A stretch of 64,000 nucleotides of DNA from contig LR746275.1 of assembly GCA_902729315.2 (NCBI GenBank), forward strand, positions 1,830,501 to 1,894,500. The letters run 5' to 3'. The notes under the pieces were generated by a model. It had not been told where the DNA came from and did no database searches. It was given only the letters and a program-made list of their open reading frames with translations. How positions within the stretch are numbered: position 1 is the stretch's first letter; every line of letters starts with the position of its first letter. The position numbers and the translations under genes are program-made. This document shows, piece after piece, positions 10,954 to 23,200 of this stretch. This stretch comes from Spirodela intermedia (taxonomy: Eukaryota > Streptophyta > Magnoliopsida > Alismatales > Araceae).

Positions 10954-13900
10954 ATGGAGCAGCAGCAGGGCCACCAAGCCCCGGAGAGGAAGGGGCAGAA
11001 GCGGAAGCTGGAGGACGCGGCAGCGTCCGCGGGGGGAGAGGCCGGCGGCGGCGGCGGCGGCGGCCGCGACTTCGGGGGGGATCGCGCGGAGGCGCCGTCG
11101 GAGTACCCCCAGGAGGTGTTGGAGCGGGAGGTGAGGACGCAGGTCGAGGTCCTGAACGCGGCCTTCTCGTGGAAGGAGTCGGATCGGTCCGCGGCGAAGC
11201 GCGCCACGCACATCCTCGCCGAGCTTGCCAAGAACGGTATGTTAATTTCGTGGCGCCATCCCCGGGGGCTCTTTTCTCTGCGGCTCGAGGGCTGTGGTTT
11301 GATTTCGTGCGTGGATCGGGTGAGTAGTATTCTAATTATTTTTTTATAAAATCTTTGGCGGTGTTTTTTTCTTGTAGAGGAGATGGTGAATGCCATAGTG
11401 GATGGTGGGGCTGTGCCTGCACTGGTGAGGCATCTGCAGGCGCCACCGGTGGAGGCGGGCGGAGGCTGTAGCCGGCCTTTTGAGCATGAGGTCGAGAAAG
11501 GGAGTGCTTTTGCCCTCGGTCTCCTGGCAGTGAAGGTGATAATACTGACCGGCTATCTCATCCTTCCCTTTTCCCTTTCTTTATTGCAGATTATACGCCT
11601 GTTCCTCTGATAATGCCGTATGCAAACTGTAACCATCAAAGATGAAGCTATTAGTCTTCGCTTGTTTGCCACAAAAGAAAACCCTGTAGATCAAGTCGGT
11701 TGTTTATTACCTATAACTGTTTTGAGTTCAAACAAGAGGAAAAGGCAAAGTTAGGCCGAATTTAGTCAAGAATTAATGGTGTTTATACTGAGGATGTTTC
11801 CGTTTTCCGTATGAGAACGTTCCTCGGTCCATGAGATTTTTGATTTAGTTGACAGTGCTTTTATCAGTTATGTTTTCTTCTTTACGACTGTCCTACTGTG
11901 GTTTCAGTTCGGTAAATGAACCTCACTTCCTATTTGTTTTACGTTCAGCCTCCCAGGGAAATCTAATTCTTTGGGAAAGATCTGGTTCGTCGTTTCATCA
12001 CATCTGCTCTGAGAGGGAAATTTTATATAATGCTTTCAGGAATATTATTTTTTTCTTTACGGAGGACGTAAGAGCAACCCACACCCATGGATCTATAGCA
12101 TTCATTTATTTTTTCAGTTAAAATCTATACCAAGCTGCAAGATATGAAGAGTCTTTAAAATTACTATTAACGTGTCTTTTTTATTAATGGAGCGTATCCA
12201 GTAGTTTTATAGTTGGTTGTGCGGTGTATCTTTTTTTTCTTTGCTCTTTTGTTTTATGGCAATGGAAATGAGCAGAACTATTACTTGTTCTCTAAATGGC
12301 GAACCTAAAAAAACTATGGCCACTGCTTCCTCACTTGCAACTCATATCATGTTGCTGAGAACATGAATTATCATGCGTTGATATTTTAGTGACTGGCCTT
12401 TTAGTACCAGTTAGAGTTATTGGCTGTTCCATAATTTTCCCTTTCATAAAGCCTGATCTTTAACAGCTTATTGCGGATTTCATTAACACTTGGCGTTCCT
12501 GATTTCTTATCTGATTTTTTTGTGCATTCAGCCTGAACATCAACAATTAATTGTGGATGCTGGTGCTCTTCCGCATCTAGTAAGCCTCTTGAAAAGGCAC
12601 AAAGATGTCCCCAATTCACGGGCAGTAACTAGCGTTATACGGAGGGCTGCTGATGCAATTACTAACCTTGCCCATGAGAACAGCAGTATCAAAAGCTGTG
12701 TCAGGTCAAATTTGATGGTCGGATGCTTCTATTGCATATCTGCAACGAATACGTAATAAAATTTTCATTTCATGTTTCAGAATCAAAGGTGGAATTCCAC
12801 CTCTTGTTGAACTCCTGGAATTTACAGATTTGAAGGTCCAAAGAGCAGCTGCAGGAGCCCTCAGAACCCTTGCATTCAAAAATGACGAGAACAAAAATCA
12901 GGTCTGTACCTGTATTTATCAAGTGAACATTATGCTCCCATTCTCCTAGCCCAAAAAATAGAGGGGAGAGGAACTTCTGATTTTGTTTCCTCCTCGGTTC
13001 TGTACAGATAGTGGATTGCAATGCTCTTCCTACCTTGATTCTCATGCTTCGGTCCGAAGATCCTGCAATTCATTACGAGACGGTGTGTCTTTGTCATGAG
13101 TAAATAATGCATTGTGAACTTCTTTCGCCTGTGAATTTTTTTTTCAGTTCATGCTTATCAAGTTATTGATGTGGTCTTAGGTTGGCGTCATTGGAAATTT
13201 GGTTCATTCATCTCCAAGTATAAAGAAGGAAGTCCTCCTTGCAGGAGCTTTACAGCCTGTCATTGGGCTGCTGAGGTACAACTTAGTACGGAGTGGTGTA
13301 AAATTCTTTTCTATTTTTAAAGGGACTGTGAAGTATGCATCCCAGAACATAGCACAGACTATATGGCATGGAATATGGCTGTTGCTAATCTTTGAAATTT
13401 TATTTTCATTCTAGAGTTATTTTTCTAATCTTCCAAGATATCAGAGCAGCCTATTATGCTTATACATCAGCATTAAGAGAATAAAAATTCATTTAACCAT
13501 GTTGGATCTTATCTTTGCATCTTGTTTTCCGCACATAACTTGTGCAGATTTAATGATCTTCTGGAACTCATTATATTTTATTCTCGGGCTTAGACCTAAG
13601 TCTTTGGCTCCTGGATAAAGGTTACCTTGTTCTAACATAGTATCAAAGCCAATGATTGCTTTTAAGATGAATGTAACCAGTTTATGGTTTCCAGGTGATA
13701 AGCCCAGAAGTCAGCTTGGATGTGAAGGGATGTGCTAAACATTGTCTCATATTTGTTATTGTGAAAATAAATATGTGATGATGGAGATTGTTTTCAGTTG
13801 GATGGCCTAATAACTCCGGCTGATTGACCATAGTGCAGATTGTTCGGTACTAGATAAGATGTTCTCAATGAATTATGCTGGCTTTAGTAGTTCCAATGAA

Positions 13901-16900
13901 ATCTGACAGTTTTTCTACTACGTACCTTGATAGATGTCAACACCCAAGGTAGTGCTACATATCTAGCTAAGACGACTTTCATTCATTTAGTTGATCACGA
14001 GATCTTGTCACATCAATTAGTCTGTTGAAAGCTGCTGACCGACCTAGTTTCAGTTTAAGTCATACAACCCGAGAGAATTCTTTAAATGGTTGGAAAAAGA
14101 GGCAAGCTTGATGTTGGGACATGCCACCATCTGCTAATGAAAACACAATCACGTGTGGCATGTGTGACGTAGTGCACGAACCCCCATGTTCTGCCCCTGG
14201 TTACAGTGATGAAGCTTTAACTTCATCTCTAACTTGTGCGAACGAGCGGTATTTATCATGTTTGTCCATTGTTTTCATTCGTCTCTAACTGGTTATATTC
14301 TTTCCATCTTTTGTAAATTAGATGCACAGAGACTATCTTGCATTTCCTTTTGATTTTCCAATTTATCTGCTGAACTGGTGCCAGTGTTGTTTATTTCTAA
14401 GATATTATTCATTGGTTGTCCATGTAGCTTATTGTCCCTGCTTTAACTGTGATCGAAATTCTAAAGCTTATTAAAAGACTACTCCTTATTGGATGTTTAT
14501 TTCTTGTAACCTTGTCTATACATGAAAGCTTCGTCATTATTCATGGAGGATGTATTTGGGCATGGATTACGGGATGTGATTTTTTTGGCATTTCCAATCA
14601 TGGTTCAACTGCTAGCTGGGCATACAGAATGTGCTTACTCATGATGCAGTTTTTTCTTTCGGGTCTTTTTTCTTCTTGTTGTTCGAAGGTCACTGTAAAA
14701 TCTTTAATCTAACATGGAAAATGAATGGCAGTTCGTGCTGCACAGAGAGTCAGAGGGAAGCAGCTCTATTGCTAGGGCAATTTGCTGCGACTGATTCAGA
14801 CTGCAAGGTATTCGTAGTACATTTTTGGATTCGTTTTGGCGAAAAAAAGTGTCTTCCCCCTTTTGTCGTTATCTATAAGTTTTATAATATTTTTTGTTTC
14901 AGGTGCACATTGTTCAACGAGGAGCTGTGCGGCCTCTGATAGATATGCTTCAATCATCAGATATACAACTTAAGGAGATGTCAGCCTTTGCCCTTGGGAG
15001 ATTGGCACAGGTCATTTACTGTCTATCCCTCACATCTGCCTGGCATTTTCTTCCTTCGCTCCCAGCACCACCTAACTAAGAACTGTTCATGAATTCGATC
15101 TTTATATCTAAGAAGTAAGTTATCTTGGATTATTTACAGGAGGAAGATTTGAATTATTTGACGGTTGGAAAACTAAGTGAACGAGAAAACTTGACTTTGA
15201 GCGTGGCTTTCAGATTAAAGATGTACAGATAGTGTTGAGGTTGAAAACCATGTGTGATGAAGATGTTATGGATTAGGGAGTGAAGAAGGAACATTTGATT
15301 GAGCCTGTGTGATGATAATGAACATTTTTAGTGATTACATTTTTCTGGGAGGCTTGGCTGAGCGAAAGACGGGATAATTTTGATGTAGATGACCTGATTC
15401 AGAGCCTAGATCTTGATTGAAAGCATTTTTTTCTAAGGAGACCTTGTAACTGGGAGGCAGGATTGATATCCACGAGTTTGGGTACGTCTTGTAGAGGATA
15501 TGATTCTTTTTATCTGGTGAATTTTGATTACAAAGAGACACACATGTTATAAAGGAAAATGAACACATCGGATGAATGGTATCTACGAGGCCGGAATGAC
15601 ATATATGTTTTTTCTTTGTTCTTGGCTCAGGATTGTTTCATGATGAATTGTGTATGTATATAAGTAGCCCCTTCTTTTATCTAAAACTTATTTTAATATT
15701 AATGTAGGATACACATAACCAAGCTGGTATTGCTTACAACGGTGGGTTGGTTCCTCTGCTGAAGCTTCTTGACTCGAGAAATGGTTCCCTTCAGCATAAT
15801 GCTGCTTTTGCTCTATATGGTCTTGCACACAATGAGGTAAAACTCTTTGCTCTTCGTCAATGGACTATATGTTACATGCCTAGGTCCTAGGAATTCCTAT
15901 GTTACTTTATTCCTTATGGAAGCTTTGTTCACTGAGATGATTTTCTCTTTCTCTTGTGTAGGATAATGTCCCCGATTTTATTAAAGTGGGAGGGGTTCAA
16001 AAGTTGCAGGATGGAGAGTTTATTGTTCAAGTAAGATTGCATATTTTTTTTTGTCAATTATGATTTTTTATTCATTCATCTCAGGAAATCTATGACCATC
16101 GCATATTGGCATCAGTTTATTTGAAAGTAATTACAATTCTCTCCTTTTTATTTGTTAAATTTAGGCCTTTTTTTGGGTTAGTAGTTTTGAACAAATCAAG
16201 ACTAATATCCTTCTAAAACCCTATATTTCTTCTTTTCTGGAGGGTGTGACATTCGTGTTTCATATGATATTGGCAGGCAACAAAAGACTGTGTGGCCAAG
16301 ACCCTGAAAAGGTTGGAGGAAAAGATTCATGGAAGAGTGAGTTCCCGTTCTCCATGTCTCTGCTGCTGGACCACCAAGAGTGTATACCCGGACTATAATA
16401 TTTCCGATAATTAATGCTAAAGCCTAATAATTTTCTTTTTCTTGAATATGATCGTCGCTCCTTTGTTACCATTCTCTTCAAAATTCTTTGTTTGCAGGTA
16501 TTAAAGCATTTGCTATATATGATGCGTGTTGCTGAAAAGGCTGTTCAAAGGAGAGTTGCGCTGTCTCTTGCTCATCTTTGTTATCCAGATGATCAGAGAA
16601 CGATATTCATTGATAACAATGGTACTTCGTCATCTTTAATCTTTCTCCCCGTTGATCACCCATCCTGCTGGAAGCTTTGTTGATATCATTGTGGTTGCAG
16701 GACTTGAATTGCTTCTGGGCTTGTTTGGGTCAAACAATCCCAAGCAGCAACAAGATGGTGCTACAGCTCTTTACAAATTGGCTAACAAAGCTATGGCACT
16801 CTCTCCAATTGATGCTGCACCTCCATCTCCAACGCCGCAGGTTTACAGCCTCCTCCACATTAATCAGACCAAAAGATGATGCTGCACCTCCATCTCCAAT

Positions 16901-19203
16901 TGTCACACGGACAGACATACACTTCCTCAGGAGTAAAAAGATGAGACATAATCAGACCGATAAGGCTTAAATTGAAACCTATAAGTTGGAGTTCCAAGGA
17001 ACAAAAACTGTCACCCAAGGGATTGCGACGGGTGTCACAACTGCATTTAGGAAGTGAAAAGAGAAGGAACTCTGGGGAAATCCAGCCAGGCTAGTGCCTT
17101 CCTCTACTAAGAAGTAAAGAAGAAGAAAGGGGACAACTCTTAGATCTTGTAGCTACTCATCTTCTTTCTGTTTCCATCTGCCACCCGTTCTTTTCTTCAC
17201 TGATTTCTATCAATTCGAAGGGCACCTGACCACGTTTAGGGTTACATCAACATTAGGCTAAGTGATGTACGAATTGCATTAAAAAAGGTTTAATTTAGCA
17301 TGCCTCTATTAGAGTCCTATTTAGAATTCAATATAAGGGATCCCCTTCGTATTTATTGAATTGTGTTTTACTTTCTTTTGATAGCCCCCAGCCCCCCCCC
17401 CACTGACTTTTACTCCTGTATTTGAAGTTTGGTTGACCCAAATTAGGGAATATCGGTCAATGGAAGTGTCTGATCTGATTATTGAGAACAATGATTATCT
17501 GTTTTTTTTCTTATTTTTCTGGGTTGAATAGTATTTTTTAAGCATGGCTTTCGTTGAAAGTCTGTTGTCATGCTGTTTTTCCGCATTGTATATTCTACTT
17601 CGATCAAATTGGATTTGATGTGTACTCTTGCTGCACATAGATTTTGTTAAGAAGTGTAAGGTATATTCTTTCCCTTTAAAGGCGTGACCTTTTTGCTGGA
17701 GTACAATCTCGATCCTTTATACAAAATTGGCTGAACTTTCTTTTACACTTATACTTATCTTATATATTTCAGGTCTACCTTGGTGAGCAATATGTGAATA
17801 GTCCTACACTCTCTGATGTAACATTTCTTGTTGAAGGTGTGGATCACCCTTCACCAAAATATCTCTTTAAACCCGTGTTTAAGTGCAGGGTTCCTCTTTT
17901 TCTTAATCATTCCATTTCTTTAGTAAAATATATTCTTTTAAAGAAATGGATATCGTGTTTCTTATAGATATTTTCCTCTTGCCTGTTCTTCCAGGGAGAC
18001 GATTTTATGCACACAGGATTGCTTTACTTGCTTCATCAGATGCTTTCCGTGCAATGTTCGATGGTGGGTACAAGGTAAGCATGCGCATAATTATTCCGAG
18101 CTTTACCTTTACTTCGTGATAATTATAGTTCTAATCAGGGTTAATTCCGGAATAAACCAAGGACCGCCGGGAAGTTAGAAACAAGAACTAGATTTGAAAA
18201 ACAAAGAGAAATCACTGAGCTACTTGCTACTCTCTCGTTTTCTTCTCTTTTCATTTCTCCTTGCTACTTGCTTATCCCGAAAATAATTTCTTAGTGAAAG
18301 AATGAGTCCTGGCATGGTTAATGACTGATTACACTTAAGGGAGGAGCTTACTGGGTGCTTCGACAACTACTTACTCAGTTATACAACCAACACATGCACA
18401 TCTGATCCTCGCGCCGATCATTCTACCTCCATATATTATGCTACTTTTCGTCCCCAGAATTGATTCTGTTCTGAGGTGTGTGGAATTGGGAAAAAAACCC
18501 ATTTCAGGAGAAAGACGCAAGAGATATAGAGATCCCCAACATCAGATGGGATGTGTTCGAATTGATGATGAGGTTAGTATCCCCACCTCCCCTACCCACT
18601 TTTGATATATGTTTGCTTAGTTTCTATTCGCATTTATATTAATGATGTTTTATGTTACCTTTGTGCAGATTCATTTATACAGGGTCTGCCGAGGTGACTC
18701 TGGAGATTGCTCAGGACCTCCTCAGAGCCGCCGACCAGTATCTCCTAGAGGGCCTCAAGCGTCTCTGCGAGTATTCCATTGCGCAGGTGGGCAATCCGGA
18801 TCCCGGCTTCTTCTTCTTCTTCTTCTTCTGTTATGCTCCAAAATATTGCTCATCTATGTGTTTGAAAACCTAACCTTCAGGACGTGTCTCTGGAGAACGT
18901 TTCAAGCATGTATGAGTTATCCGAGGCGTTCCACGCGATGTCGCTGAGGCACACTTGCGTCCTGTTCATCCTGGAGCAGTTTGAGAAGCTGAGCCCTCGC
19001 CCCGGGTGAGCAAAGATATCATGTTCTTCAGATGATTCTTGCAGTAGTTGAACTGGTTCTGGTTCTGGGTGGCTAACCGAGCGCCGAATGGTGTGATGAT
19101 CCTCCTCCGCAGGTGCTCTCATCTGATCCAGCGGATCATCCCAGAGATCCGCAAGTACTTCAACAAAGCCCTCAAGCCTAACCAAATGAATTCCCGGTTC
19201 TAG
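10954..19203 (+). CDS. ARIA: ARM-repeat BTB protein (ARIA/ABAP1 type)
   Basis: Nineteen exons: 10954-11236, 11378-11535, 12532-12704, 12781-12901, 13008-13082, 13181-13275, 14732-14807, 14903-15010, 15708-15836, 15962-16030, 16277-16336, 16498-16621, 16701-16840, 17773-17836, 17995-18074, 18508-18572, 18669-18786, 18881-19005, 19113-19203. They sum to 717 residues with every phase consistent. ARIA is about 710 residues. The N-terminus has an ERKGQKRKLE nuclear-type basic motif (about 11-20) and a glycine-rich stretch. Armadillo repeats span about 95-520 (VDGGAVPALVRHLQ, VDAGALPHLVSLLK, VQRGAVRPLIDMLQ, YNGGLVPLLKLLDS). A BTB domain starts near 538 (LSDVTFLVEG, HRIALLASSDAFRAMFDGGY, FIYTGSAEVT), followed by a helical C-terminus. 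In Arabidopsis, ARIA binds ABF2 in ABA signalling and ABAP1 acts in DNA-replication control. The BTB suggests CUL3 adaptor use. The symbol is by family; orthology to ARIA versus ABAP1 was not tested. Confidence 0.92.
16811..16899 (+). repeat. Duplicated exon-13 tail (two 22-bp copies)
   Basis: A 22-base segment at 16811-16832 inside exon 13 (encoding DAAPPSP) is repeated exactly at 16878-16899, just inside the following intron. The copies are 67 bases apart. The intron copy is not in the spliced frame. Confidence 0.85.
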
Positions 19204-20208
19204 TCCTCTCGGCCTGATCTTGTTGACTGATCCCCCTTTTGGAGGAGCTAACACTCACGAAGACATACTGTAAATCTCGACTTGTTCTTCTCGGTTCTTG
19301 CTCTCTGATGGTCCTCTGGAACCCACTGCTGCTGCTGTCTCGGGGATTTTGGCTTTGAAAATGAAGATCATAATTCTTTGCTCTCTCTCTCTCTCTCTCT
19401 GAGAAGCAGCTAACCAGCTCGGTCGAGTCCATTGGTGGGGATGTCTTCTTCCTCATGGCATCCAGGTCAGTGCCCCTCAGCATCTTCGCATCTATTTTTA
19501 ATCTTCTCTCTCAGGCTCCTCTTAGACTTTCTCGCTCTTACAAACTTGTGTCTCTGCACCTCGGTCAACCCTGATGGGGGCAAGTTGCTAGTGTGTTTGA
19601 TGGGTTCTGGCCGGAGGGCCACCATTCAGGCATTTCCTCTGGGTCTTGTAAGGTTTGACCATGCCCCTGTTCGGCCCGTTGCAGTCTTGCTTATAATGTT
19701 GACTTATTTTGTTGACCCATGAAAAAAAGTGTCGATTTGTGGGACAATTACTCTCGATTGCTTCTGAAGTGGCGAATTACGGCTGGTAATTAAGTAAGCT
19801 GATGATTGTGGAGACATCTAATCTACGGTCACAGTCATTGATTATGAGGGCTACTTCTGCAACAGAAGTCAACCTCAGGCTCATCAAGTCACTGTGGGGG
19901 TACGACATTGGTTGGCCCCTTCATTGCTAAAAATGGGTAGGCCCTGTTGAGTGTGTCGGTTGACCTCTTTTGGGTTTGTTTTATTAGCATTTTCCATTTT
20001 ATTTCTCTAAAAAGTTATTTGACGAGCAATCCCCTCAATCACCTCGTTCTCTCTCCTATCTATGAAAGCTCAGCATTTCAGAGGATAACTCCCACTTTGA
20101 CTCACAGAAAAAACGGCGGGATAACTTGTTTGACATTTCATCACATTCGAGGGCAAGCCCCGTTGACCAAGGATGGCTAAAAGTCCAAGTCATTGAGTAA
20201 TGATTCTA
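19204..20208. other. Convergent intergenic region
   Basis: Lies between the stop codons of the ARM/BTB gene (+) and the J-domain/ferredoxin gene (-), so it should contain both 3' UTRs. It has one CT tract (19380-19400). No further gene was seen. Confidence 0.6.
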
Positions 20209-23200
20209 TCAAAACCAATCAACAAACTCTGTGGAGGATTTTGGTTCCTTCTTAGGTTTCTGGTACCTGTTGTTCTGGAAGCTTGCTCTTGCAATCAGCG
20301 CATCAAGAACAGCCACCTCCGCCTCATCGTAGGGGGAGTTCAAGATGCTGGCAGAACCACCAATAAATTAATGACTTTAGGAGATATGGGTTTCTTATTG
20401 ATGCTCATAAAAGCAAAAGCAGAAGCAAGCAATGGGTTAAGAGCAATAAATAAATAAAATTGCCGAATTTAGAAATTATACCCACAGAGGAGCTCCTCCA
20501 AGATGGATCTCTGTGAAGGCGTCACATAATGGATGCATCTCCTTGGGCACTGCCCAACAGCAAGCTGTACTTGATAATTCTCGCTTCGATCTGCATTAAT
20601 ATATTTCATAATCTAAATATATGATAGAGAAAGGAGGGACATATAATGAGATAGGGCTAAAGTGGACGTTATGAGCCTCTCAAAATAACTAATTGATGAT
20701 ATAATAAACCCCTTTCAGATCACATTCCCAGTATTACATAATGGTTCATCGATTTCATCAAGATCATCCATCTTATTTATTTACTTAATACATCCTCTAA
20801 AAAAGGTTGAAAATGCGAAAAATAAGTTCATGCTGTCTACTAAAGATTATAAATAATAATTAGAATCTTGTAGTTAAGTAGATAAGGACCTGTTATATAC
20901 CCATCATCTATTGGTTTTGACCTGAAAGACGTCAAGTGAAGTTGAGGCTGTATAGATTGAGGGTGGCTGTTCAAAGACGAGAATTGACCCATTTGATGTT
21001 TTGTTGAGAGAAGTTGCCGAGGATACAGATGCACTAATTCATCCATTTTTTAGATGAATTTAATGAGCCACAATTTAATATGCATATTAAGTACAAATTT
21101 ATTCCTTTTGTCGTTTAGTATCTAGGAATAAAAAACTGGCTTTTTTTTTTTAAAGAAGTAAACTTCATTTCTTATATTTTTCTGACCTCTGATTAATTCT
21201 CAAAATGGTATTTTTAACAAATCTATGAAACCCGGCGTTGACTTTTTCTGACAAAGATATGTGAAAAGAAGATAAATCTATTTTAAGCTATCGAGGCACA
21301 GAAAGGGGGCATCTGTGAACACCGCTTCCACAGATCCAGAAACCTATTCTATAGCTTCCTATTTATCGAAATTAATTTTATTAATATTTTAAGAGGTAAT
21401 CTTAAAATATAACCAATGATGAGAAGTAAATTGATATCTGACCTTGAGAAATTGCACGCGCAGCGCCACTGAGAGGAGAAAATGAGAAGGCATGGGGCGC
21501 CGTTTTGACACATGAATATGGGCAAGCTGCAGACAGAAGAGTTCTCAGAGAGATGTCACGCAAAAAGATCCCAGTTGACTCATACGATTCAGCAAACAAA
21601 AGGCAGCTTTTAAACAATAATATGATTTTTGAAGGGTCACCTCAACAATATATGGCAGATATTATTATTACTCAGGAACTCAAAGATGGGAGTAATCGAG
21701 AGATATTATGGGTAAGTGAATGAATAATTTATGAAAGCAAGAGTTTAGTGGCATGCCGCGAGATATAAAGAGCACAGGTGGAGACCATTGATGACACGGC
21801 AGTTTTTGCTAGATGAATCTTGGTCAGCGGGTTGAACTAATGATTTAAATGATACTCTTAAATGGACCAAGGAAATTAATAATTCTTTTAATAGTGCAGA
21901 AAAAATAGATGTCATTCATTCATTCATTTACATGTATCGATTTTTTTCCTACAGTTTTATTTTAATTATACATGAGACACTTTGAAATCTCTAGAACAAA
22001 TGTAATAGTATTCATAACTCAATCTGAGGAAACTAAATGAGAGGGAATTTTAGCAAAAAAAAAAAAGAGAAACTATCAGAAGAATACTCGAAAGATCTTC
22101 CAATACAACCAAAATTAGCATACAATAAGAAAACATGAGAAAAAATAAAAATAAAAAATTGGGATAGCTTTACATGGGTATTTTACCACCAGAAGAAGAC
22201 TATTAATTTGCTTCATTAATTCAATTGTTATGTCAATAAAAAAATAAAATACTTAGCTATAAATTATATATTTTTATCCATTCATCCTCTGTTTTTTCCA
22301 GCCACTCCCTTTTTTCCTCCTCTTTTCTGTTCTCTTTCTTTCTCTCCACGGTTTACCATGTATAATGCCTTGGTGGCACTTACACATTTTCCTAATTACA
22401 GCAAGAAAATGGCACTTAAAACAGCAAAATATACCTTCCAATACAACCAAAATTAGCATACAATAAGAAAACATGAGAAAAAATAAAAATAAAAAATTGG
22501 GATAGCTTTACATGGGTATTTTACCACCAGAAGAAGACTATTAATTTGCTTCATTAATTCAATTGTTATGTCAATAAAAAAATAAAATACTTAGCTATAA
22601 ATTATATATTTTTATCCATTCATCCTCTGTTTTTTCCAGCCACTCCCTTTTTTCCTCCTCTTTTCTGTTCTCTTTCTTTCTCTCCACGGTTTACCATGTA
22701 TAATGCCTTGGTGGCACTTACACATTTTCCTAATTACAGCAAGAAAATGGCACTTAAAACAGCAAAATATACCTTCTGAAAGGTTCTGAATGGATCAATG
22801 GAACAAGGTTAGGACAATGACGATCTTAGACCATCAAAATCCATTCAAAGAGAACAAAAATTCAGAATTACAAGGAGCATCCAGGAAACTATCACAACGG
22901 CAGCGCTGGTGAAACCGTTTCAAGAAATCTGCTCTTACCTTTCCCAACGCAGAGGATCTCATTCACAAAGACGTCAACTGCCTCGCACTCTGGATTTTCA
23001 AAGGGGTCTGAAGATTCTCTGAGCAGGAAGCCCAAAGTAGTAAAAAGCATTAACACAAGGACCCACTAGACGCTGCATGAGTGAGCAAGTGTACTTTTTA
23101 CCGTAAGTGGAAATTAGGCCTACTGAAAGGAATAGTATAGTTATTTAAATAAATGATGATCATTGAGCTCAGCCTCAAGAAAGAAAATCTTTTGATCCGT

